From Erysipelotrichia bacterium (GTDB taxonomy: Bacteria; Bacillota_I; Bacilli_A; RFN20; CAG-826): a stretch of 7,084 nt of DNA. The DNA lies in the NCBI GenBank assembly GCA_012511695.1, contig JAAZFO010000122.1, positions 1 through 7,084 on the forward strand, read 5' to 3'. The notes beneath the pieces were generated by a model that saw only the letters and a list, made by a program, of their open reading frames with translations, was not told the DNA's origin and did no database searches. Both the position numbers and the translations under genes were made by a program. Positions 1 to 4,662 of this stretch are shown here, in pieces; within the stretch, counting starts at the first letter, position 1, and every line of letters begins with the position of its first letter.

Positions 1-220
1 AAAAGGTTACCGCATTAACAATGTCGATATCTCTATCACATTAAAGGCGCCAAAATTAGCTAATTTCATCCTTGAAATGCGCAACAATATTGCGATATTA
101 TTGAACACTAATATTAGTAATGTTTCTGTTAAAGCGGGAACAAATGAAGACGTCGATGAACTCGGTCGCGGCTATGCTGTTAAAGCCGAAGCCATCGTCT
201 TATTAATAAAGCAGGAGTGA
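1..220 (+). CDS. ispF: IspF, 2-C-methyl-D-erythritol 2,4-cyclodiphosphate synthase (3' end only)
   Basis: This is the C-terminal 72 residues of a reading frame that enters from the left edge (first full codon at base 2) and ends at TGA 218-220. IspF makes the cyclic diphosphate intermediate of the cytoplasmic MEP isoprenoid pathway. The recognisable parts are KGYRINNVDISI, corresponding to the family's GYRIxNxD segment, then APKL..FI.EMRNNIA, and near the end VSVKAGTNE followed by LGRGYAVKAEAIVLL. This last part aligns with the family's KATTTEKLGFTGRGEG...EAVxLL tail. The Thr and Glu of KAGTNE fall where the family has its diphosphate-contacting Thr and Glu. A complete IspF is about 155-160 residues, so roughly the first half lies outside the window. 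The stop codon is 4 nt before argS, and the argS ribosome binding site lies inside the last ispF codons, which suggests co-transcription and translational coupling. Confidence 0.85.
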   Translation, partial: KGYRINNVDISITLKAPKLANFILEMRNNIAILLNTNISNVSVKAGTNEDVDELGRGYAVKAEAIVLLIKQE

Positions 221-224
221 TAGG

Positions 225-1844
225 ATGGACATTGTTGAAAAGTTAAAAATCAAAATCGCCAACTCCTTAGCAAAACTCGGTCATGAAGTCACCTTAGACG
301 ACATCATTATTGAAAAAAGCAAAGAAGAAATGCATGGTGATTACGCTAGTAATGTAGCGATGAAACTTTCACGCCTTTTCGCTAAGCCTCCACGCGCTGT
401 GGCAAAACTAATTATTGATAATATTGATCTGACTGATATCACAAAAATTGAAATCGCTGGTCCTGGTTTTATTAATTTCTTTATGGAACACGATTCCTTG
501 CAAGCCATTGTTAAAAAAATCATCCGTGAAGATGAGCAATTTGGTCGTTTTCCGCGTAAAAATATTAAAGTGAATGTTGAATTTGTGTCCGCAAATCCAA
601 CGGGGCCGTTACACGTAGGCACCGCTAGAGGCGCGGCTATTGGCGACAGTGTTTGTCGTATTTTAGATTGCGCAGGCTATGACGTTACTCGAGAATACTA
701 TATTAATGATGCTGGTAGTCAAATCACAAACTTAGCCTTATCCATTCAAGCGAGATATAAAGAGGCTTTTGGGCTAAAAGGAGACATTCCAGAAGACGGT
801 TATGAAGGTCAGGATATCATCGAGATTGCCCAAGTTATCAAAGATGAGATTGGTGATGCAGCTTTAACTATGGACAATCCGATTACATATTTCGAACAAA
901 AAGGCATAAAGATTGAACTCGATAGAATCATCGAAGATTTAACGAATTTTCGGGTTAAATTTGATGTTTTTTCTTCAGAAAAAGCTATTCGAGATAACGA
1001 TGCAATTGAAAAAGAAATCGCCGCTCTTAAGGGATATGTTTACGAAGAAGAAGGAGCTTTGTTTTTACGGACAACTGCTTTTTTAGATGACAAGGATAGA
1101 GTGATTAAAAAAAGTAACGGAGATTACACTTATTTTATGCCTGATATTTGTTATCATGTCGATAAAATGTCACGGGGCTTCGATCAACTTATTGATGTTT
1201 TAGGAGCTGATCATCACGGCTATGTCAACCGGATGAAATCTGCACTGATGATGCATGGTTATTCAGAAGATGTCCTCCATATTGAATTAATCCAAATGGT
1301 CCGCTTTATTAAAGATGGTCAGGAGTTTAAAGCTAGCAAGCGAAAAGGTGATGCGATTACTTTAAGAGATGTTTGTGAAGAAGTCGGAGTTGATGCTATG
1401 CGTTATTTCTTCGCTATGCGAGCCGCTTCAACGCATTTAGATTTCGATATGAACTTAGCGATTGAACAAAGTGCAAATAATCCTGTTTATTATGCACAAT
1501 ACGCTCACGCTAGACTTTGTTCTATCCTCGAACAGGGTAAAGATCTTTCTATTGATGAATCAGGACAAAAGCTCGTTGAACCAGCGGAGATTAGTCTTTT
1601 AAAACATTTGGCATCTTTTGTTTACGTCATCAGCGATGCCGCAAAAGAAAAAGCTCCATTTAAAATCACAAATTATATTCGCTCATTAGCGGAACTAGTC
1701 CATGTTTTTTATAATGAATGTCGCGTTATAGATCGCGATAATCCACTTCTTAGTGGATCGCGCTTAGCCTTAGTTATGGCTAGCAAAATTGTTTTGAAAA
1801 ATTCCCTAGCGCTTATTGGTGTAAGCGCACCAGCACACATGTAG
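225..1844 (+). CDS. argS: Arginyl-tRNA synthetase (class I)
   Basis: ArgRS charges tRNA-Arg with arginine using ATP, in the cytoplasm. The 539 residues match the usual family length (about 550). In order: an N-terminal tRNA-binding domain with the HGDYASNVAMKLS signature (37-49); the Rossmann catalytic core with FVSANPTGPLHVGTARGAA, in which HVGT (130-133) is the HIGH-type ATP site; a YYINDAG segment (158-164); GADHHGYVNR (327-336); and FKASKRKGDAITLRD (368-382), whose KASK stands for the KMSKS loop. The helical anticodon-binding domain begins at about NNPVYYAQYAHAR (418-430). The protein ends LIGVSAPAHM, close to the family's typical GxSAPxRM terminus. The start is fixed by AGGAG at 213-217, seven bases upstream and overlapping the ispF stop. 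It sits in an ispF-argS-rpoE cluster; argS-rpoE adjacency is known from Bacillus. No missing catalytic residue was noticed. Confidence 0.97.
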   Translation: MDIVEKLKIKIANSLAKLGHEVTLDDIIIEKSKEEMHGDYASNVAMKLSRLFAKPPRAVAKLIIDNIDLTDITKIEIAGPGFINFFMEHDSLQAIVKKIIREDEQFGRFPRKNIKVNVEFVSANPTGPLHVGTARGAAIGDSVCRILDCAGYDVTREYYINDAGSQITNLALSIQARYKEAFGLKGDIPEDGYEGQDIIEIAQVIKDEIGDAALTMDNPITYFEQKGIKIELDRIIEDLTNFRVKFDVFSSEKAIRDNDAIEKEIAALKGYVYEEEGALFLRTTAFLDDKDRVIKKSNGDYTYFMPDICYHVDKMSRGFDQLIDVLGADHHGYVNRMKSALMMHGYSEDVLHIELIQMVRFIKDGQEFKASKRKGDAITLRDVCEEVGVDAMRYFFAMRAASTHLDFDMNLAIEQSANNPVYYAQYAHARLCSILEQGKDLSIDESGQKLVEPAEISLLKHLASFVYVISDAAKEKAPFKITNYIRSLAELVHVFYNECRVIDRDNPLLSGSRLALVMASKIVLKNSLALIGVSAPAHM

Positions 1845-1858
1845 GAGGACATTATTGA

Positions 1859-2251
1859 ATGCCAAAATCATTACTTGATCTCGCTTATGACTATCTAAGC
1901 CAACACCAAAGCCAAAGTAAATTCCAAGATATTTGGGCATATTGTGTAAAAGAGAGAGGCTTTAATGAACAACAAGCCACCGCTAAGATTTCTAATTTCT
2001 ATACAACCTTAATGCTCGACAGCCGTTTTATAACCCTTGGCGAAAATGAATGGGATTTAAGAGCGCGTCACAAATTTGAAAAAGTTCATATCGATATGAG
2101 CGAAGTCTATTCCGATGTTGAAACTGTTGACGATGATAACGAAGAAGCTCAAGAAGAGGAAGAATATAACAAACCATTCAAGGATGAACTAAAAAATAGT
2201 AAATCTTCATCGGATGATGACGAAGACGACGACGAAGACGATGACTTTTAA
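1859..2251 (+). CDS. rpoE: RNA polymerase delta subunit
   Basis: Delta is a Bacillota-specific RNA polymerase accessory subunit that promotes enzyme recycling and displaces nucleic acids through its acidic tail. The 130-residue protein has two parts. Residues about 3-72 form the HARE-type winged-helix domain: SLLDLAYDYL at the start, FQDIWAYC in the middle, then LDSRFITLGENEWDLR (53-68), which resembles the conserved LDGRFxxLGxNxWxLR segment. From about 78 the sequence becomes strongly acidic, and residues 119-129 are all Asp or Glu. The known Bacillus protein is about 173 residues, so this tail is shorter, as is common in small-genome relatives. The ATG is preceded by a perfect AGGAGG (1843-1848) that overlaps the argS stop codon, so translation is probably coupled to argS. 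The usual neighbour pyrG does not follow. Confidence 0.93.
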   Translation: MPKSLLDLAYDYLSQHQSQSKFQDIWAYCVKERGFNEQQATAKISNFYTTLMLDSRFITLGENEWDLRARHKFEKVHIDMSEVYSDVETVDDDNEEAQEEEEYNKPFKDELKNSKSSSDDDEDDDEDDDF

Positions 2252-2260
2252 CGACCTCCC

Positions 2261-2280
2261 TTTTATTTAAAAAAATAAAA
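2261..2280 (+). other. All-A/T inverted repeat just after rpoE
   Basis: TTTTATTT (2261-2268) and AAATAAAA (2273-2280) are perfect inverted copies around a 4-nt AAAA spacer, ten bases after the rpoE stop. The stem has no G-C pairs and would be unstable, so it is not a convincing terminator. It is nevertheless the only 3' structure I see for the ispF-argS-rpoE transcript. The rest of the 139-nt gap (2252-2390) holds the elements described for the cysQ-like promoter region. Confidence 0.2.
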
Positions 2281-2307
2281 TAATTAAGAGCAATCTTTAA
2301 TTTTTAC

Positions 2308-2376
2308 CACCCTAATAAAAAAGGTGACGGTTATGTAATTAGGGATAATCCACTTATAATAAAGGTGACAAGGTTT
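2308..2376 (+). repeat. Short repeated elements upstream of the cysQ-like gene (CACCCTAA and GGTGAC...GGTT)
   Basis: CACCCTAA occupies 2308-2315. GGTGACGGTT occupies 2323-2332 and GGTGACAAGGTT 2364-2375, a direct repeat with a variable centre. CCCTAAT (2310-2316) is also mirrored by ATTAGGG (2338-2344), a 7-bp inverted repeat with a 21-nt spacer. The same CACCCTAA and GGTGACAAAGGTT elements occur in the same order and orientation, relative to the gene, upstream of ogt. GGTGA also resembles the 3' part of an extended Shine-Dalgarno sequence, but the copies lie too far from the start codon for that role. Operator function is inference. Confidence 0.4.
2355..2360 (+). promoter_or_regulatory. Possible -10 box for the cysQ-like gene
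   Basis: A perfect TATAAT lies 30 bases before the ATG at 2391, after a 95-nt stretch without genes. No good -35 hexamer sits 16-18 bases upstream (TATGTA and neighbours match poorly), so an activator or extended contact would be needed. Transcription from here would start near 2367, giving a short leader of about 24 nt. Confidence 0.4.
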
Positions 2377-2390
2377 TAAAAAAGTAGTCT

Positions 2391-3167
2391 ATGTGGGAAG
2401 AACAATTAAAAGTAGCTATACAAGCGGGAGTTAAAGCCGTTAAACCCATTCTTGAGGTGTACAATAGTCCATTTGATGTCGAAATTAAAGATGACCAATC
2501 ACCAGTTACCCTAGCGGACAAAACCGCTGACTATATTATTAGAAAATATTTATTTGATAAATTTCCGAATTATGCTTTTTTAACTGAAGAAAGTTTTGAT
2601 GACAAATCTAGATTAAATAATGATTACGTTTGGATTATTGATCCAGTCGATGGCACCAAAAATTTTATTGCCCGCAATGGTCAATTTTGCACGCATATCG
2701 CTTTAGCTTTTAAACATGAAATAGTCGTTGGAGTGGTCATCGTTCCTTTAACTGGTGAAATTTATTATGCCTCTAAAAATAAGGGGGCTTTTTATCGTCA
2801 TAACAATGTCACCAAACGCATTTATGTTAATGATAAAACCGATAACTTAATCGTCTTAAGGAGTCTTTCTCACGCTACCGCTAGAGAAGATGAAGTAATC
2901 GCTAAGCACCACGATAAAATTATTAAACAAGAAAAGTGGGGCTCGTCGCTAAAAGCTTGTCGGATTGCCCGTGGTTTGGCAGAACTGTCCTATCGTTTGA
3001 GTGAAGGTACTAAGGAGTGGGATACAGCTGTTGGTCAAATTATTGTCGAAGAAGCAGGCGGTATTTTTCTTGATCCCAATAAAAAACGTCTCACGTATAA
3101 TCGCAAGGACACCGCTAACCACGATGGTTATGTTATTTGTAACCGTATCGAAAATTTTTTACTTTAA
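2391..3167 (+). CDS. cysQ: CysQ-like 3'(2'),5'-bisphosphate nucleotidase (inositol monophosphatase superfamily)
   Basis: The family consists of Mg-dependent phosphatases. CysQ members hydrolyse 3'-phosphoadenosine 5'-phosphate (pAp) to AMP, clearing a by-product of sulfate activation and of carrier-protein modification. The metal-site motifs are all present: SPVTLAD (37-43), TEES (65-68), WIIDPVDGTKNF (81-92) with D84 and D87 as ligands, and KEWDTAVGQIIVEEAGG (208-224) with D211. The WGSSLKACRIARG segment (183-195) and the late LTYNRKDTANHDGYVICN (234-251) resemble CysQ-type members more than classical inositol monophosphatases, hence the call; the substrate itself is not proven. The length of 258 is normal. 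An in-frame TAG at 2385-2387 excludes any earlier start. There is no proper ribosome binding site; AAGG at 2370-2373 is 17 nt away. This gene occupies the place where Bacillus has pyrG. Confidence 0.85.
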   Translation: MWEEQLKVAIQAGVKAVKPILEVYNSPFDVEIKDDQSPVTLADKTADYIIRKYLFDKFPNYAFLTEESFDDKSRLNNDYVWIIDPVDGTKNFIARNGQFCTHIALAFKHEIVVGVVIVPLTGEIYYASKNKGAFYRHNNVTKRIYVNDKTDNLIVLRSLSHATAREDEVIAKHHDKIIKQEKWGSSLKACRIARGLAELSYRLSEGTKEWDTAVGQIIVEEAGGIFLDPNKKRLTYNRKDTANHDGYVICNRIENFLL

Positions 3168-3181
3168 AAACTGTCTGTTTT
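3166..3181. terminator. Weak hairpin between the convergent cysQ-like and ogt genes
   Basis: AAAAC (3167-3171) and GTTTT (3177-3181) can pair around TGTCT, overlapping the cysQ-like stop codon. The 45-nt gap between the two convergent genes is otherwise AT-rich with no GC-containing stem. It might serve as a weak terminator in either direction, but the stem is short. Confidence 0.2.
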
Positions 3182-3212
3182 AATTAACTAGATATATTTT
3201 GCAAAACAAAAA

Positions 3213-3710
3213 TTAAATAGCTTTTTCTAATTTAAGCAGCTGTATTTTTAAACTAACGCCCCCGCCAAAACCGCGCATTTTTCCATCAGAGCCGATGACG
3301 CGATGGCAAGGAATGCGCACAAAAAGCTTATTTTGGCCGATAGCGTTAGCGACTGCACGGACTTTGTGTGGCGCTACGAGTGCTTTGGCGACATCGAGGT
3401 ATGACCAAGTTTTACCGTACGGAATTTGCTCGAGTATTTGCCAAACAGAAATTTGAAAAGGGGTCCCAGTTAAATGGACTGGGACATCAAGTGTTTCCTT
3501 TTCACCCTTAAAATAAGCGGAAAAATCTTTTTCTAAAGCAATAAACAACGGATCATTTTCTTTATAAATTGCGTCTTTAAATAACGTTTTAACATTTTCT
3601 TCATCTTCACTGGGAGTGCCGATATAAGTAAAACCTATTTTGTCACGCACCACAAAAAGTACTCCGTCTAAAACGTTTATTTTGCTGTAAATTAATAAAT
3701 CTTTGTCCAT
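3213..3710 (-). CDS. ogt: Methylated-DNA-[protein]-cysteine S-methyltransferase (O6-alkylguanine repair)
   Basis: This is a suicide repair protein that moves the alkyl group from O6-alkylguanine (or O4-alkylthymine) in DNA to its own cysteine. From the ATG at 3710 it has 165 residues, normal for Ogt/MGMT. The N-terminal ribonuclease-like part is weakly conserved, as usual. The DNA-binding part has TPFQISVWQILEQIPYGKTWSY, the helix-turn-helix KVRAVANAIGQN with the arginine finger R118 and hinge N127, and the active site IPCHRVIGSDG with nucleophile C135. It ends GFGGGVSLKIQLLKLE with the family's conserved glycines and final Leu-Glu. GTG codons at 3746 and 3743 would extend the frame by 12 residues. 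I prefer ATG 3710 because MDKDLLIYSK fits the first strand of the fold and the extension is not family-like. No clear ribosome binding site is seen for either start. Confidence 0.93.
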   Translation of the reverse strand: MDKDLLIYSKINVLDGVLFVVRDKIGFTYIGTPSEDEENVKTLFKDAIYKENDPLFIALEKDFSAYFKGEKETLDVPVHLTGTPFQISVWQILEQIPYGKTWSYLDVAKALVAPHKVRAVANAIGQNKLFVRIPCHRVIGSDGKMRGFGGGVSLKIQLLKLEKAI

Positions 3711-3731
3711 AAGAAGCAATAATATGTGGAG

Positions 3732-3776
3732 AACCTTTGTCACCACTCAACATAAATTATTATGGTTAGGGTGACC
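3732..3776 (-). repeat. CACCCTAA and GGTGACAAAGGTT elements upstream of ogt
   Basis: On the minus strand CACCCTAA (3773-3766) precedes GGTGACAAAGGTT (3744-3732), the same order as upstream of the cysQ-like gene. GTCACC (3739-3744) and GGTGAC (3770-3775) also form a 6-bp inverted repeat with a 25-nt spacer that encloses the candidate -10 box. This would suit an operator for a dimeric regulator, which is inference. Confidence 0.35.
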
Positions 3777-3788
3777 GGAATTAGTGAA
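3759..3788 (-). promoter_or_regulatory. Possible sigma-A type promoter for ogt
   Basis: Read on the minus strand, TTCACT (3788-3783) and CATAAT (3764-3759) are 18 nt apart, matching the -35 and -10 consensus at 4/6 and 5/6 positions. Transcription would begin near 3752, about 40 nt before the ATG at 3710. The leader would contain GGTGACAAAGGTT (3744-3732). Confidence 0.35.
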
Positions 3789-3795
3789 TAGTGAA
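3782..3795. repeat. Two tandem copies of TAGTGAA
   Basis: TAGTGAA is exactly repeated at 3782-3788 and 3789-3795 in the gap between ogt and the NifU-like gene. One copy (minus strand TTCACTA) overlaps the candidate ogt -35 box. Confidence 0.4.
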
Positions 3796-3823
3796 TTAGG
3801 GTTCGTTTGGTTATAGCCTAAAT

Positions 3824-4066
3824 TTAACTCGTCGAATCTGCAAGCTTTACTTCAATAACGCCGGGAACTTCTTCTTGTAAGATGACCTCAACAAAACCTT
3901 TGATGTCATCATCAGCATAAATGCAGTCTTGACAAGCCCCAAGCATTTTGACATAAACAATACCATCTTTAAAAGAAACGAATTCGATATCGCCGCCATC
4001 TCTTTGTAAGAAATGCCTAACTTAGTCTAAAGTTGCAATAATGAGTTTTTCTGTACTATCGTTCAT
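3824..4066 (-). pseudogene. nfu: NifU C-terminal-domain (Nfu) Fe-S scaffold protein, interrupted by TAA at codon 15
   Basis: Nfu proteins bind a [4Fe-4S] cluster between two subunits through a CxxC pair and pass it to target enzymes. Reading the minus strand from ATG 4066-4064 gives MNDSTEKLIIATLD, then TAA (4024-4022), then VRHFLQRDGGDIEFV. The family's helix reads about LxxVRPxLQRDGGDVE across that point. After it come strand DGIVYVKM and the cluster site GACQDC (C45, C48), then IKGFVEVILQEEVPGVIEV. The frame ends with TAA 3826-3824 after 80 codons, the normal size for a stand-alone Nfu protein. Nothing else is broken: no frameshift and no second stop. The missing residue would probably be Lys, Glu or Gln (AAA, GAA or CAA to TAA is one base). 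No alternative ATG, GTG or TTG occurs between the stop and Met41. It may be a fresh pseudogene, a base-call error, or a gene needing suppression. No clear ribosome binding site precedes the ATG. Confidence 0.8.
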
Positions 4067-4099
4067 AACCAGATAAGATATTAGCACATAAAAAAAGAA

Positions 4100-4567
4100 A
4101 TGTTCACTCAAACGCATAAATTTATTTATAATATGGATAAGATGGGCATCGTAATTGAAGCATTTGAAAAAATTAGAGGTATTTTACCCGGTCTTTTTCA
4201 ATTTAGGGAAAATGACTACTTTACCCAATCAGCATTAACGCTCAACGAAGATGAGTTGTGCATTTACAATGATAATAAACCTAGTGAAGTAGTCGCTGAT
4301 AATCTTAAGTATTACATAGAAGTCAGAGTTCCATTTACACAAATTCGTTATTTATCGGTCCAAAAGATTAAAAATTATGAATTAAAAAAATTTGGAAGAA
4401 TCGCAATTATTTTTAAAGAGAAAAAGAAAAATCCTCTACTTTTCTATTTCTTTGTTAAAGATAAAAAAGCCAAGAAAAAAATGCTTAAACTGTGCAAAGA
4501 AAACCGTTTAAAAATTAGAAAAAATTCGGTGCGATTTGATATAGAAAAAGGCAAACTAATTAAGTAA
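4100..4567 (+). CDS. Uncharacterised basic protein, possibly a PH-like fold
   Basis: I do not recognise this family. The 155-residue protein has no signal peptide or membrane segment and is very rich in lysine, with KEKKKN at 106-111 and KDKKAKKKM at 120-128. After an N-terminal helix-like part (12-36), the pattern looks like successive beta strands (45-57, 71-91, 98-107, 112-120) closed by a charged helix (122-136). That arrangement recalls a pleckstrin-homology-like domain, but this is my reading of the pattern, not a motif match. The start is uncertain: ATG 4100 is the longest, and ATG 4133 or 4142 are alternatives giving MDKMGIVIEAF or MGIVIEAF. None has a good ribosome binding site, and a possible promoter lies between 4103 and 4132. 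It is divergent from the NifU-like gene and 95 nt upstream of the acyltransferase gene on the same strand. A lipid-linked role is only a guess. Confidence 0.6.
   Translation: MFTQTHKFIYNMDKMGIVIEAFEKIRGILPGLFQFRENDYFTQSALTLNEDELCIYNDNKPSEVVADNLKYYIEVRVPFTQIRYLSVQKIKNYELKKFGRIAIIFKEKKKNPLLFYFFVKDKKAKKKMLKLCKENRLKIRKNSVRFDIEKGKLIK
4103..4132 (+). promoter_or_regulatory. Possible sigma-A type promoter for the small basic protein gene
   Basis: TTCACT (4103-4108) and a perfect TATAAT (4127-4132) are separated by 18 nt in the divergent gap after the NifU-like gene. If used, transcription starts near 4139, so the ATG at 4100 could not be the start. The ATG at 4142 would then be nearly leaderless. 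In AT-rich DNA this could be chance. Confidence 0.35.
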
Positions 4568-4588
4568 ACCATCTTTCCCATTAACGAC

Positions 4589-4638
4589 GGCTACTTTTAA
4601 AGCCTGTTAGTTTTTTATAGGCTAAGACAACTAGTCTT
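4589..4638 (+). other. Hairpin-rich leader between the basic protein and acyltransferase genes
   Basis: AGCCT (4601-4605) can pair with AGGCT (4619-4623), or its AGCC with GGCT (4589-4592), so the two stems exclude each other. Directly abutting is AAGAC (4624-4628) with GTCTT (4634-4638) around AACTA. T6 at 4611-4616 follows the first alternative stem. The stems are short (4-5 bp). This could be a weak terminator for the upstream gene or a structured leader for the downstream one. Confidence 0.25.
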
Positions 4639-4662
4639 TATTTACGAACAAGGATTTTAATT

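Noticed and set aside
218..223. ispF stop TGA as evidence for or against a Mycoplasma-type code
   Set aside because: TGA is followed in frame by TAG, so the protein would end at nearly the same point under either code. The case for the standard code rests instead on all 18 Trp codons being TGG.
341..622. Minus-strand open frame of 93 codons
   Set aside because: It lies entirely inside argS, whose frame is confirmed by family motifs. The predicted peptide shows no recognisable features.
2261..2280. Strong terminator after rpoE
   Set aside because: The inverted repeat consists only of A/T pairs and has no proper U tract after a GC stem, so it is listed only as a weak structure.
3001..3183. 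Plus-strand open frame of 60 codons
   Set aside because: It is an out-of-frame shadow of the last part of the cysQ-like gene, which carries the conserved EWDTAVGQ metal-site motif there.
3711..3746. GTG-initiated 12-residue N-terminal extension of ogt
   Set aside because: It has no ribosome binding site, is not family-like, and overlaps the GGTGACAAAGGTT element. ATG 3710 gives a normal-length protein.
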